Positions 17,010 through 27,300 are shown, counted from the first letter of the stretch. The stretch: 64,000 nucleotides of DNA from Thermococcus sp. Bubb.Bath (GCF_012027595.1 NZ_SNUR01000004.1:105196-169195), one strand, 5' to 3'. Program-made: numbers and translations. Notes: generated by a model not told the origin, from the sequence alone.

Positions 17010-17945
17010 TCAGCCGAAGACCTCGGCGAGCTTCCTAAGCTTCTCCCACTCGTAGTTCACCCACGACTGGAGGGTCTCGATATCCTCCTTCGTCATGTAC
17101 TTGAACCTGCCCTGATACTTGAGGAACTCCTCTATCGGCTTGGGCTCCCTCTTGGTCGATGGCATGTTGATCTTGTACTTGCCATCCTTGTACTCGAAGA
17201 GCGGGAAGTAGGCAGTCTGAACGGCAAGTCTGGCTATCTCGATGCTCTTGTCGGTTGGGCTCCTCCACCCGGTCGGGCACGGGCTGAAGAGCTGGATGAA
17301 GCTAGGGCCGGGGGTCTTCTGTGCTGTCTTGAGCTTCCTTATGAAGTCCTCCGGGTAGGCGACGCTAGCGGTCGCCGCGTAGGGCGGGTTGTGGGCTATG
17401 ACTATGTCGATGACCTTCTTCTTCTGCCTCTTCTCGAGGAAGTGCCTCTTTCCGCCGGGCGTGTTTGTAGTCCAAGCTCCGAAGGGGGTTGAGCTCGACC
17501 TCTGGATTCCGGTGTTCATGTAAGCCTCGTTGTCGTACATGATGTAGACCGCGTCGTGGCCCCTCTCTAAGAATCCGGAGAGAGCCTGAAGGCCTATGTC
17601 GGCGGTTCCACCGTCACCGGCCCAGCCGACGACCATAACTCCATCTTCGCCCTTGACCGTATATCCCTGGGCCTTTAATCCAGCCTCTATACCACCCATG
17701 ACCGCACCGGTGGTCTCAAAGGCGGTATGGAAGAGGTTGGCGTCGAGGGTGTTATAGGGCCAGGCTCCGGCTATGATGGTCGAACAGCAGGCTGGAATGG
17801 TGACTATCGTTTTCCTCCCGTATGCCTTGAGGACGTATCTGAGTCCGAGTGATGCACCGCATCCCTGGCAGGCGGTGTGTCCCGCATAGAAGTGCTCCTC
17901 AGCGGGGAGGGTGAGTTTTTTCTTAACGTTTTCAGGAATCTCCAT
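17010..17945 (-). CDS. vorB: 2-Ketoisovalerate:ferredoxin oxidoreductase beta subunit
   Basis: A 311-aa paralogue of PorB with [28 protein letters not shown] and [19 protein letters not shown] oxidises branched-chain 2-oxoacids from valine, leucine and isoleucine to acyl-CoA. The start at 17945 follows GAGGTGAGAAAG. The VOR assignment rests on gene order (gamma, then DAB next to it, then porDAB) known from Pyrococcus, as the sequences alone are close to POR. Confidence 0.9.
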   Translation of the reverse strand: MEIPENVKKKLTLPAEEHFYAGHTACQGCGASLGLRYVLKAYGRKTIVTIPACCSTIIAGAWPYNTLDANLFHTAFETTGAVMGGIEAGLKAQGYTVKGEDGVMVVGWAGDGGTADIGLQALSGFLERGHDAVYIMYDNEAYMNTGIQRSSSTPFGAWTTNTPGGKRHFLEKRQKKKVIDIVIAHNPPYAATASVAYPEDFIRKLKTAQKTPGPSFIQLFSPCPTGWRSPTDKSIEIARLAVQTAYFPLFEYKDGKYKINMPSTKREPKPIEEFLKYQGRFKYMTKEDIETLQSWVNYEWEKLRKLAEVFG

Positions 17946-17950
17946 CTTTC

Positions 17951-19141
17951 TCACCTCTTAAGGTGGTACCAGACCACCTCTTCCTCAACCTTGCCCTTTT
18001 CAAGGGTCTTCTTCATGTCCTTCGCTATAGCCTTGACGTCGTTCACCGTGAAGTCCCTTCCTCCTAGACCGACGATGTAATCCTTCATGAGAGGCCTCGC
18101 GTCGGTGTTGAAGAGCACTCCCTTGGACTCGTTGAATAGTACTCCCTCCTGCCCGAATGAGAAGTTCCTGTCAAGGACAGCTATGCCTTGGACGTTCCTG
18201 GCGAGCTCGTAGAGCTCCTCCTTCGGGAACGGCCTGAACCAGCGCACCTTAGCCGCTCCAACCTTGTAGCCCTCTTCCCTGAGGATGTCAACTGCCTGCT
18301 TAACGGTTCCCATAAGGGAACCCATGCCCATGAAGACTATCTCGGCATCGTCCGTCTTGTAGAGCTCTATCATGTCGCTGTAGTCCCTTCCAAACATCTC
18401 GCCGAACTCCCTGCCGACTTCCTTGATTACTTCCTTGGCCCTTTCCATTGCCATAGCCTCTTTGTAGCGGAACTCGTAGTAGTCGTTCGGAGTTGCAAGG
18501 GCACCGACGGAAATTGGGTTCTCAAAATCTGTCAAGGTGTAGAGCGGATCCCTCGGCGGGAGGAACTCATCAACGAGCTCCTGCGGAATCATGTTGACGA
18601 CGTCGTAGGTGTGGCTCAGGATGAAGGCGCTCTCAACCACCATTGCAGGGAGGGAAACGCGCTTGTCCTCCGCTATTTTGAATGCCATGAGAACTCCGTC
18701 GTAGACCTCCTGGTTGTTCTCCGCGTAGAACTGCATCCATCCGGTGTCCCTCTGTGAGAGAGAATCGGTCTGCTCGTCCCATACACTCCATGGGGGGGCC
18801 ATAGCCCTGTTCGCGTTCACCATGACTATCGGCAATCTCGCACCACTCGCCCAGTGGAGCATCTCGTGCATCAAAGCGAGACCCTGGGCAGCCGTGGCAG
18901 TGAATGCCCTTGCCCCGGTTGCGGAGGCACCTATGCTTGCCGCCATAGCTGAGTGCTCGCTCTCAACTGGAACGTACTGGATGTCAGCCTCTCCGTTGGC
19001 TATGAACTCTGCTATCTTCTCGATGATACTGGTCTGTGGGGTGATCGGGTAAGCTGCAACGACCTGAACTCTCGCGTGAAGGGCAGCGTAAGCGGCCGCG
19101 TAGTTCCCACTCACGACCTTCCTGATCGGCTTGTACTCCAT
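17951..19141 (-). CDS. vorA: 2-Ketoisovalerate:ferredoxin oxidoreductase alpha subunit
   Basis: A 396-aa paralogue of PorA with VVAAYPITPQTSIIEKIAEF, ESEHSAMAASIGASATG and [11 protein letters not shown]. The ATG at 19141 follows GAGGTGGTGGAG. It lies 10 nt after vorD and 5 nt before vorB, so translation is tightly coupled. Its substrate pocket differs from PorA but cannot be read from the sequence by eye; the name follows the conserved operon order. Confidence 0.9.
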   Translation of the reverse strand: MEYKPIRKVVSGNYAAAYAALHARVQVVAAYPITPQTSIIEKIAEFIANGEADIQYVPVESEHSAMAASIGASATGARAFTATAAQGLALMHEMLHWASGARLPIVMVNANRAMAPPWSVWDEQTDSLSQRDTGWMQFYAENNQEVYDGVLMAFKIAEDKRVSLPAMVVESAFILSHTYDVVNMIPQELVDEFLPPRDPLYTLTDFENPISVGALATPNDYYEFRYKEAMAMERAKEVIKEVGREFGEMFGRDYSDMIELYKTDDAEIVFMGMGSLMGTVKQAVDILREEGYKVGAAKVRWFRPFPKEELYELARNVQGIAVLDRNFSFGQEGVLFNESKGVLFNTDARPLMKDYIVGLGGRDFTVNDVKAIAKDMKKTLEKGKVEEEVVWYHLKR

Positions 19142-19151
19142 CTCCACCACC

Positions 19152-19469
19152 TCACTTCTCCTCCTTCTCCATTGTTATAGCGTTCGTCGGGCACTCGTTA
19201 GCGCAGATACCGCAGCCCTTACAGTAGTCGTAGTCAATAGCGACGTACCCGTCTGGCTTGATGTATATTGCCGGCTCGGGGCAGAACTTCCAGCATATGT
19301 AGCACTTGACGCACTTGTCCTCGTTTATGACGGGAATGAACGTCCTCCAGTCGCCGGTGTGGTTGCTCAGGGTAGTGCCGAGCGTAACCGGAGCCTCGGG
19401 ATACTGGTCAATTGAGGTAAAGACCAGTTTTTTGGCTTCCGCCTTTTTTTCTCCAAACAGCGTGTTCAA
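19152..19469 (-). CDS. vorD: 2-Ketoisovalerate:ferredoxin oxidoreductase delta subunit (ferredoxin)
   Basis: A 105-aa two-[4Fe-4S] subunit with CVKCYICWKFCPEP and CKGCGICANECPTNAI. The start is TTG at 19469, preceded by GGAGGGGAGGAGA, a strong ribosome binding site that may offset the weak start codon. It follows the gamma gene after about 47 bp and leads the vorDAB set. Confidence 0.92.
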   Translation of the reverse strand: MNTLFGEKKAEAKKLVFTSIDQYPEAPVTLGTTLSNHTGDWRTFIPVINEDKCVKCYICWKFCPEPAIYIKPDGYVAIDYDYCKGCGICANECPTNAITMEKEEK

Positions 19470-19516
19470 TCTCCTCCCCTCCTTAAGGTAAGATGAAACA
19501 AGGAATCAAAGCAAAA

Positions 19517-20074
19517 TTAGAGCTCATAGATAACGGTCTTGTTGAAGGACTCCTCGGCGGCCTTGGCGTTCTTCTCCCCGAGGGCTCCTGAGAAGGTCTC
19601 CTTGATGGCCTCCTGGACGTTTTCGAGCTTGACGAGGCCGGTGGCCTTGGCGACGGCACCGAGGATGGCCGTGTTGGTAATCGGGAGTCCAAGGACGTCG
19701 AGGGCTATGCCAGTGGCGTCGACGATAGCCAACTTGCCTGGCTTCTTCTTGAGCTTCTCAAGGACCTCTTCCTTGCTCTTCTCGGTGTTTATTATGACGA
19801 TTCCACCGTCCTTGAGACCGGCGGTGACGTCGACCGTGTCGAGAAGGCTCGGGTCGAGGACGACAACGACGTCCGGCTCGTAAATCTGTGTCTTTATTCT
19901 GATTGGCTTCTCGTCAATCCTGGTGAAAGCCGTAACCGGTGCTCCACGTCTCTCAACGCCGAAGAACGGGAACGCCTGGACGTATTTTCCTTCCTTGAAG
20001 GCTGCTGAAGCTAGAATGTTGGCTGCAGTAACTGCACCCTGTCCACCTCTACCGTGAAAACGAATCTCAATCAT
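19517..20074 (-). CDS. porG: Shared gamma subunit of POR and VOR
   Basis: A 185-aa subunit beginning [20 protein letters not shown], the hallmark GRGGQG motif of 2-oxoacid oxidoreductase gamma subunits. In Pyrococcus one gamma gene serves both POR and VOR and leads the operon, exactly as here. It probably helps bind CoA. The ATG at 20074 is 21 bp inside the AT-rich promoter region; a TATA-like TAAATAAATGC lies just upstream on the minus strand. Confidence 0.95.
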
Positions 20075-20149
20075 CCTTCATGCCTCCTTGAGGTTTTTCA
20101 ATTTTCATTCATCCAAAGCATTTATTTAGGTTTCGGTATTTCCTAAATC

Positions 20150-20207
20150 CCCTTCCGACGGGTGCCGGTGGGTAAAGGTGAACAGCCCCGGGCGTCGATG
20201 TTTTTTT
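20150..20207 (+). ncRNA. Candidate small structured RNA
   Basis: This GC-rich block stands out in an AT-rich intergenic gap, which in hyperthermophiles often marks an RNA gene. A TATA-like TTTATTTAG (20121-20129) lies about 25 bp before it, outer arms CGACG (20156-20160) and CGTCG (20193-20197) can pair, and a run of seven T (20201-20207) would terminate transcription. The length of about 55 nt fits an archaeal guide RNA, for example of the H/ACA class, but I cannot identify a target. Confidence 0.35.
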
Positions 20208-20247
20208 GGGGGCAGAGTTCCCGAAGAATTTTCCATGCCAGGCAAAG

Positions 20248-20282
20248 TTTTTAAATAGACTATCCACCACAATATAGTCTAT
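20248..20282 (+). promoter_or_regulatory. Promoter and inverted-repeat operator of the phosphate transporter remnant
   Basis: TTTTTAAATAG (20248-20258) is a TATA box. Overlapping it is a 9-bp inverted repeat, ATAGACTAT (20255-20263) and ATAGTCTAT (20274-20282), with a 10-nt spacer. The site would let a dimeric repressor block TBP or polymerase. It survives although the gene it served is broken. Confidence 0.45.
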
Positions 20283-20317
20283 ATAGTTAAGGGGAACGTG
20301 GAAGCAGTGGCAGTTGC

Positions 20318-20476
20318 ATGATGGCAGTGGCTTTCTACATTGCATGGAACATATAGGTTCAAACGATTCAGCCAATGCAAATGGGCACTGCCGTGGGTGC
20401 TGGAATACTCAGCTTCCGCCAGGCAACGTTAACGATAGCTATTTCCACACTTCTTGGAGCTTACTTTTTTCTTTTG
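20318..20476 (+). pseudogene. PiT-family phosphate permease, N-terminal remnant
   Basis: Allowing for two small indels (an extra TA near 20351 and an extra A near 20375), the sequence reads MMAVAFYIAWNI, GSNDSANA, MGTAVGAGILSFRQATLTI and STLLGAYFF. This is the N-terminal signature of PiT inorganic phosphate transporters (G-[AS]-ND-x-ANA-x-GT). Only the first 50 or so residues remain; the coding likeness ends where the hairpin element at 20481 begins. The remnant is frameshifted and truncated, so it is not functional. Confidence 0.6.
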
Positions 20477-20477
20477 A

Positions 20478-20509
20478 AAGCCTCGTCCTTTAGGGCGGGG
20501 AGGAGGTCA
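20478..20509. mobile_element. Possible IS200/IS605-type end remnant with hairpin
   Basis: CCTCGTCC (20481-20488) and GGGCGGGG (20493-20500) form an eight-base stem with two G-U pairs around a TTTA loop, followed by AGGAGGTCA. This resembles the subterminal hairpin at the right end of IS200/IS605 elements carrying tnpB. It lies exactly where the phosphate permease remnant breaks off. No transposase gene is present, so it would be a solo end left after deletion. Confidence 0.4.
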
Positions 20510-20511
20510 AC

Positions 20512-21588
20512 TCACTCCATCACCGCCACAACTCCTTTCCACCTCTTTCCAAAGCACTCTCTCGCTAAGACGTGCTTCCCGGTCAACTCTTCGAGGAACT
20601 TCACGGCAGAATCGCACTTCTTGAACCCCGTTGCTATGCCAACCATGATGCCATCTATCTCCCTTGCTCCCGCCCTCTTCTGGCCGTCAAGCTTCTCCCT
20701 TAATTTGTCTCCGTACTTCCAGAGTATTCTCCTTGGGTCAAGAAGGAGGTCTTCTTCGACACCATTTAGCACATCCTCAAAGTCCCAGATGAACCCCCCC
20801 TGTTTTTCCCCTTCCCCTTCAAAGAGAGTAAACCTCCCTGTCTGCCACTCCCTCAGGAACCAGCGAGCGGTCTCCGCGATATCGACCTCGCCACCGGCCT
20901 TTATGAAACCCCTCCTTTCACCTATCTTTCTCAGGATCTCCTCTTCGCTTTCGAACTCCTTGATTCCAAACTTCTCGGTTATTGCTTCCTTCCTTGTTTC
21001 TAGTATCCTCCCGATGAGCTTTAGGGCGGGTTTTACGGGCTCTTCAATCTTGTCCGCCGGAAAGCCGCCCCTGATAACCAGTTCGTCGAAGTCGTCTATC
21101 GGAATAACCCCTGGACTGTCGAGGAGCCATACCTTACTGCTCAGCTTTACCAGGTGTTTTCCCCTAGTGTAGCCCGGGATTGGGGCGGTTTTTACGGCTT
21201 TCCTTCCCTTCAGCGTGTTGATTATTGTGCTCTTGCCGACGTTGGGGTAGCCTATGAATACCACCTTAACCCGCTCTTTCTCATCCAGGAGGGGCTTTGC
21301 GAGCTTTTTTATTTCTTTTCTAAGTATTCCAGTCCCTTTCCTCTCCCTCGCGCTTATAAACACCATCTGGATCTCGCTCTTCATTTTGTATTCCTCGGCC
21401 CATTCCTTCGGGACAAGGTCGATCTTGTTCATCACTATGAGTAGGGGTTTTCCCTCCTCTTGAATTAACCTCTCAAGCGTTCTGTTTCTTGTCCCAATTG
21501 GGTCGCGAGCATCAACTACCTCTATGACAATATCAGCCTCATCGATTACTTCTCTCACAACTCTCCAAGCTTTTCTCGCCTTCATCAT
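20512..21588 (-). CDS. Circularly permuted GTPase, YlqF/RbgA type
   Basis: A 358-aa GTPase whose G motifs occur in permuted order: NKID (G4, about residue 54) precedes GYPNVGKS (G1, about 113) and DSPG (G3, about 157). This order defines the YlqF/RbgA/YawG group, which acts in large ribosomal subunit assembly. The C-terminal 190 residues include a helical domain and end with a VKFLEELTGKHVLARECFGKRW segment. GGTGGTGGT precedes the start; ATG 21585 is an equal alternative. The 3' end is within 12 bp of the IS-like hairpin. Confidence 0.88.
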   Translation of the reverse strand: MMKARKAWRVVREVIDEADIVIEVVDARDPIGTRNRTLERLIQEEGKPLLIVMNKIDLVPKEWAEEYKMKSEIQMVFISARERKGTGILRKEIKKLAKPLLDEKERVKVVFIGYPNVGKSTIINTLKGRKAVKTAPIPGYTRGKHLVKLSSKVWLLDSPGVIPIDDFDELVIRGGFPADKIEEPVKPALKLIGRILETRKEAITEKFGIKEFESEEEILRKIGERRGFIKAGGEVDIAETARWFLREWQTGRFTLFEGEGEKQGGFIWDFEDVLNGVEEDLLLDPRRILWKYGDKLREKLDGQKRAGAREIDGIMVGIATGFKKCDSAVKFLEELTGKHVLARECFGKRWKGVVAVME

Positions 21589-21813
21589 ACCACCACCAAT
21601 GGGTACCTCCAGAGGATTAATAACTTTCCGGAGCTATGCAGGAAAGAAAAACCAAAATTCTGAAAGGTAGAATGGCTGTATCGGGAGATTCCAATCCTCA
21701 AGGCATCAGTTTTAACTGTTCCGCAGGAGATACCGAAATCTAAATAAAGCTTGAAGTTCAAAGAGTAGCAGGTTTGAAAGAACGTTACAATAACGGTTAT
21801 GGTGGTGTTCACG

Positions 21814-23259
21814 GTGGCCGAAGATATAGAAGCGAAGATTCGAAGGTTAAGGGAACTGGGCAAGGTGAGTGCCGAGCCCGAGTCTCCTCCAGCCCCCTCT
21901 CCCGCACCCTCCCCAAGGGCAAAGCCCCCCAAGCGGCCGAGGCGCATAGGAAGTATAAGGGAGCGCGAGAGGAGAAAGAGAATAATCATAGGCGCTTCTC
22001 TCATAGTCCTGATACTGCTCGGCGTTGCTTACGGCGTCTACGTGTGGCAGTCAAATAAGAGCAAGGAAGCACTGAGGAATGCAAAAATCCAAAAAATCCA
22101 GGAGCTCAACGCTCTCTTCAAAGGACCCGTTCTGAACACGAGCTACGGAAAAGCTGAGTACCAGAAGCTCTGGAACGAGATACAGGCCGCAAAGTCCATA
22201 AACGAGGTTAATAGCATAGATATCAAAGCCGCTTACAACCAAGTTTACCAGAAGTACCAGCAGGAACTGGCCGAGAAAGAACGCGAGAAACAACTTAAAC
22301 TGCTAAACGAGGCAAAATCTCAGAAGAAAGCTGAGATAGAACTGGCGTTCCAGTCCATTCTCGCCCAGCCACTTCCTGATAATATAAGGCAGCATGTACT
22401 CCAGGTTGAGAACACCCTCCTTGAGACCGTTGACAACGCGACAATAACAGACCAAGTTAACGCCGTTAACCCCACGCCCTACCTCACCAGTCTCTGGAGG
22501 GAGTACTACACGTATAGGATAGACTCCATACCGGGGGACTACGTTGTCATTGAATACAACGGAGAAAAGGGAATCTACACAAAGGATGACGCAAAAGCCC
22601 TTATCTATACGATATCCAACTACACTGAGATTATGAAATACCGCGTGGAGAAGGTCGAGTTCGTAAAGGTGGCGCTTCTCCTGACGAGAGACAGGATAGT
22701 TGGCGGGTTTATCCAACCGAACTCTGAAATAATCATATACGCCCAAAACTCAACACAGGGCGGCTACAAGAAGATAGCCGAGTTTGGATACATAGATAAG
22801 GTTCTCCTTCCAGCGGAGGCAGGCATCATCAACCTTAACGAGCAGCAGGGTAGCAGCAGCTCAAGTAGCAGTTCCTCCAACAGCCAAGACTCCCAGAGCT
22901 ACCAGAACTCAGCCAGCGCCGGAGGCACTACAGTATCGAACAGTGGAAGCTCCTCAACCTCCCAGAGTTCAAGCAGCAGCACCTCACAGTCCTCAGCAGC
23001 AAGCTACTCCTACTCAGTAGACCTAGGCCAGATAATGCGGGCCATCTCCTCCGGAAAGATAGCGGGCTCTGAAGAGGCCATTAAACAGCTTCAGAACTAC
23101 GGTGACAAACTGCTCGCCCTCGAATCCTCCCTACAGTTAGAGAACGTTCCCAACAACGTTCCGTTCCTGGTTATAGTTAAGGTACCCTCCGTGTACGTCC
23201 CGGACATCCTCAGCCACATCAACACCGTGTACATCGGAGAGGTCGTTGGCAGCAGCTGA
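21814..23259 (+). CDS. DUF515-like membrane protein of the pilus/secretion locus
   Basis: A 481-aa protein with a proline-rich cytoplasmic N-terminus, a basic stretch (RERERRKR) and one membrane helix (IIIGASLIVLILLGVAYGVYVW, about residues 56-77). A large extracellular part follows with a coiled-coil-like KIQKIQELNALF region. Near residues 350-400 a serine-rich linker is almost pure S/Q/N/T. GTG 21814 is preferred because GGTGGTG precedes it. It heads the klbA operon. It resembles the Thermococcales DUF515 family, whose function is unknown; a scaffold role for the pilus machine is inferred. Confidence 0.7.
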   Translation: MAEDIEAKIRRLRELGKVSAEPESPPAPSPAPSPRAKPPKRPRRIGSIRERERRKRIIIGASLIVLILLGVAYGVYVWQSNKSKEALRNAKIQKIQELNALFKGPVLNTSYGKAEYQKLWNEIQAAKSINEVNSIDIKAAYNQVYQKYQQELAEKEREKQLKLLNEAKSQKKAEIELAFQSILAQPLPDNIRQHVLQVENTLLETVDNATITDQVNAVNPTPYLTSLWREYYTYRIDSIPGDYVVIEYNGEKGIYTKDDAKALIYTISNYTEIMKYRVEKVEFVKVALLLTRDRIVGGFIQPNSEIIIYAQNSTQGGYKKIAEFGYIDKVLLPAEAGIINLNEQQGSSSSSSSSSNSQDSQSYQNSASAGGTTVSNSGSSSTSQSSSSSTSQSSAASYSYSVDLGQIMRAISSGKIAGSEEAIKQLQNYGDKLLALESSLQLENVPNNVPFLVIVKVPSVYVPDILSHINTVYIGEVVGSS

Positions 23260-23270
23260 GGGGTGGTACC

Positions 23271-24308
23271 ATGGTGTCAAGAAAGGCGCTCTCCCTTGCA
23301 ATGGTTTCGTTGTTTCTTCTCTCCATTTCCCTCAACGCTTTAGCAGAGGACTACAGTCTCCCAGGAGGGGACTACAACAACATCGGGCTGAAGGGAGAGC
23401 TCGTGATGTGGGTGAACGTCACCCTGGTTAATCTCGCCCCGTATCCAAAGTTCGTTGTGGTGAATCCCCTCTATGACTTTCAGGTATACAGGTTCGGCGG
23501 AACGGAGGCCATGAGGGGGGTTAAAAACGAGACTACTGGAAGTACGGTTCACTACCTGCCCCCCGACCTCTCGAAGAACACCCTCAACTACCGCGTCGGC
23601 TTCTGGGTGTACGCATACGAGACCGTGAAGGTCGCCTTCAGAATAACCGAGGCCCGACACTACACCCTTCCGCTTAAGGACTACTCCGACGACTGCTCCG
23701 GCTCAGTCGGCATAAGCGTGCTCCGCTACGAGAACGGCACCCTCGTTGGCGGCAAGATAAACTCCGTCCATGACCTCAATCAGCCCGTGTGCGGCGTCAT
23801 CTATCCCCAGCTCCTCAACTCACCCGTTGTTATCAGGTTAAATGATATACTGCCCTCCATGGATGGATACGTGAAGATGCTGAAATACGAGGGAAGTGTT
23901 GAGTTTAAGATAACGGACGTCCCGGACAGCGCGGGAGTTAACGACACGTCGGAGAAAGAGTTTCCCCTCCTCTTCGCAGTTTCGGAGCCCCTCCTGTTTG
24001 CAAACGCAACCTCCTACGAGTATGAACCACCGTACTCAATGAACTACACGGACTACATGGACTTTATCCTTAAGTACCGCGGCCTCTCCATGAAAAAAGA
24101 ATCACATGCCATCCATCAAACAAGCGAAGGGAACGGACTGTTCCCGCTTACCAACAGCCTTATATCCGGCGTCAGCGTCCCAGAAGTTCAAAAGACGGAA
24201 CCGACCATAAAACCCCTAGACTTCCCCATATGGATCGTTTACATGGGACCCGGAGTTAACACGCTTGAAATAAGATACCGCGTGAAGTGGGAGAACTATT
24301 CCGGGTGA
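23271..24308 (+). CDS. Secreted protein of the klbA operon
   Basis: A 345-aa protein with a signal peptide ([22 protein letters not shown], cut likely after ALA). The rest looks like a beta-rich extracellular domain with several N-x-S/T sequons and paired cysteines (DDCSGS, QPVCGV). It has no obvious C-terminal anchor. The start ATG follows GGGGTGGTACC, 11 nt after the preceding gene. The klbA gene starts 5 nt after its stop, so it belongs to the operon. I do not recognise the family; an exported component of the pilus apparatus is a guess from context. Confidence 0.75.
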   Translation: MVSRKALSLAMVSLFLLSISLNALAEDYSLPGGDYNNIGLKGELVMWVNVTLVNLAPYPKFVVVNPLYDFQVYRFGGTEAMRGVKNETTGSTVHYLPPDLSKNTLNYRVGFWVYAYETVKVAFRITEARHYTLPLKDYSDDCSGSVGISVLRYENGTLVGGKINSVHDLNQPVCGVIYPQLLNSPVVIRLNDILPSMDGYVKMLKYEGSVEFKITDVPDSAGVNDTSEKEFPLLFAVSEPLLFANATSYEYEPPYSMNYTDYMDFILKYRGLSMKKESHAIHQTSEGNGLFPLTNSLISGVSVPEVQKTEPTIKPLDFPIWIVYMGPGVNTLEIRYRVKWENYSG

Positions 24309-24313
24309 GACGC

Positions 24314-27300
24314 GTGGCCGAGGAGAAGAAGAAAAAGGGCCTCTCCGGATCATGGATAGATGAAATACTCGGGGGAAAGAGCGATCCCCTAGCCAGCGTT
24401 TTTGATAAGGAGAAAAAAGGAGAGAAAAAGGAGGAGAAGCCTCTCCCGTTTTTGAGTGAAGAGAAGTCTCCACTGGAGAGCATTCTAAGCGAGGACAAGA
24501 AAAAGAAGGAAGGCGGCATTATAAGCACCGTCAAAAAGGAGGAGAGCCCAAAGCCCCCTCGGCGGGGACCTGGCCCCCTCCAGAACATCCTCGTGGCTGC
24601 CAAGGAAGAGGAAAAGAAAGAGGAAAAGGAGACAAAAGGGAAATCCGAAGAAAATCTGGGGCTCCCCAGCGTTGGGTCGCTCAGCAATATCCTCTCCAAA
24701 CCAGCCGAGAAGAAACCCGAAAAAACCTCCAGCGGGGCGGACCTCCTCGGCCAACTGCTCGGCAGAGGAGCATCTTCGGCCGGAAGTAATCCGGCAGGGG
24801 CAGCGAGGCCAAGGCAACCGCTTCCGAAGCCCAAGGGGAAACCCTCTCTCGGTCTCCAGAACCTTTTAAGCGAGACCAGAACGGAAGAAATGTCCTACGC
24901 GGGGAGGGCAAAGGTTCTTGATGCTTACGGGAACGTTAGAGTTCTCAAAGTGAAAGGGGAGCCAGTGCCAATTTACGAGATACGGCTTCCAAAACTAAGC
25001 AAAGATGAAGAGAACCTAATAAAACAGGTTAGGGAGAGGGCCATAACTGAAATCCAGATAGATCCAACGCTTATACCTAATTATGAGGAAAGGAGGAAGA
25101 TATTCTTAAGGGAAGTCAAGAGGATGCTGAAGGAAGCAGCGCCCACATACTCTGAGGGGAGGATAGAGCTCCTCGCCGAGCTTATAGTCCAGCACATGCT
25201 CGGATACGGTCTGCTAGACCCACTCGTCCGCGACGACAACCTCGAGGAAATCATGGTGATAGGAACAAACAAGCCCGTATACGTGTGGCACAGGCGCTTC
25301 TACATGTGCAAGACCAACATCGTGTTCAAGGAGGACAGGGACATACTGAACATAATAGAGCGCATAGCAAGGGAAGTCGGAAGGAGGATTGACCAGCAGA
25401 GCCCACTCTTGGACGCCCGCCTCCCAGATGGAAGCCGTGTGAACGCCACGATTCCGCCTATAAGCCTGGAAGGGCCTACGATAACAATCCGTAAGTTCAA
25501 GAAGGACCCACTGACGATCATAGACCTCATAAAGTACGGTACAATGAACACCGACGTTGCCGCGTTCCTATGGATACTGGTGGACGGACTGGGTGTCAAA
25601 CCCGCCAACATACTGGTCGCAGGTGGAACGGGTTCGGGAAAAACCACCACCCTGAACTCACTGGCCATGTTCATCCCTCCAGGAGAGCGCGTTATATCAA
25701 TAGAGGACACGGCAGAGCTTCAACTGCCTGTGGAGCACTGGATAAGGCTCGAAACGAGGCCCGCTAACCTAGAGGGAAAGGGCGAGGTTACGATGGACGA
25801 CCTCGTAAAGAACACCCTCCGTATGCGCCCGGACAGGATCATCGTAGGTGAGGTCCGTGGGGCAGAGGCAAGAACTATGTTCACGGCAATGAACACTGGA
25901 CATAATGGGGCCCTCTACGATTTCTCGGTAATACAGCTCTCAGACGGCCGATTCGCCCTGATAGGCGACGTCGTTGAGGATCTCTTCAACAAGTACTCAG
26001 ACAGGATAAAGACATACAAGGATTTGGAGTACATAGAGTTAGATGAGAAAGACCGCTTCGATGTGGTTAGTGTCGGGCCTGATTTGAGGGCCGGAAAACA
26101 CACGGTTACTGCAGTGTGGCGCAGGAAGGTGAGGAGAGGGGAGAAGCTAATGCGCATAAGGACGAGAACGGGCAACGAGGTTATCCTGACGAAAACCCAC
26201 CCGTTCTTCGTTTTCAGCGATGGAGACGTTGTCAGAAAAGAGGCGGAGAAGGTTAAGCCCGGCGATAGAGTGGCCGTGATGATGAGACCTCCAAAGGCCC
26301 CGAAGAGTAGAGCCGCTATCCCTGAGGAAGTGTACGCAGGAATAAGCGATTACTACCTCGTTCCAAATGGCAACGGGATGAAGAGAGTTCTGAACGATGG
26401 ACTACCCCCCGAGAACGCCGAATACCTCCTCTCCAGGAACTCAAAGCCGGTGAAACTCATCCGTGAGGTGAAGAACAACCTCGCATACGCCGCTGGGGTA
26501 ATACTCGGCGACGGCTATCTCTCATCGAATGGTTACTACCTCTCCGCCACTTTCGATGACTCAGCATATATGAGCGCCTTCACATCCGCGGTCTCAGAGT
26601 TCCTGCCGGAGTCTGCACCGCGGATAAGGGACAACGGAACGAGCACTGTGGTAACGTACGGTTCCAGAATATTCAACGAGATGCTATTTAGGATATTTGG
26701 CATTCCAAAGGGCAAGAAGTCGGCAGTATGGGACGTCCCGGACATCGTCCTCACCAGCGACGACCTGATGAGATACTTCATAGCCGGCCTCTTCGACGCC
26801 GATGGCTCAGTTGACGAGAACGGGCCGGCGGTGATCCTGACCACGAAGAGTGAAAGCGCCGCCAGGAAGGTCTGGTACGCCCTCCAGAGGCTCGGAATAA
26901 TAAGCACGGTTTCGCGGGTAAAGAACAGGGGCTTTAAGGAGAGCCCCATATTCAGGGTGATCGTCAGCGGCGTTGAAGACCTGAAGAAGTTCGATTCACT
27001 GATACCCATCTCTCACTCAAGGAAGAGGGAAAAGCTCAGGGTACTCCTAAAGGAGAAGAGGCCGTACCGCGGAAGGCACACTTACAGGGTTCCAATATCC
27101 CCGGGGATGGTAAAGCCTCTGCGCACCAGGTTGAACCTGACGGTTGCCGAGCTTTCAAAGCTGGCTTCAAACTACGCGGGGGAGAACATCAGCGAGAGCC
27201 TGATACGACACGTTGAGAAGGGCAGAACGAAGGAGATAAGGCGCTCGGCGCTCAGGGGAATAGCCATCGCTCTCCAGACGGTAGCTAAAGACGTTGGGAA

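Noticed and set aside
22850..23020. A tandem DNA repeat or CRISPR-like array in the serine-rich segment
   Set aside because: It is low-complexity coding sequence (Ser, Gln, Asn, Thr codons) without regular repeat and spacer units.
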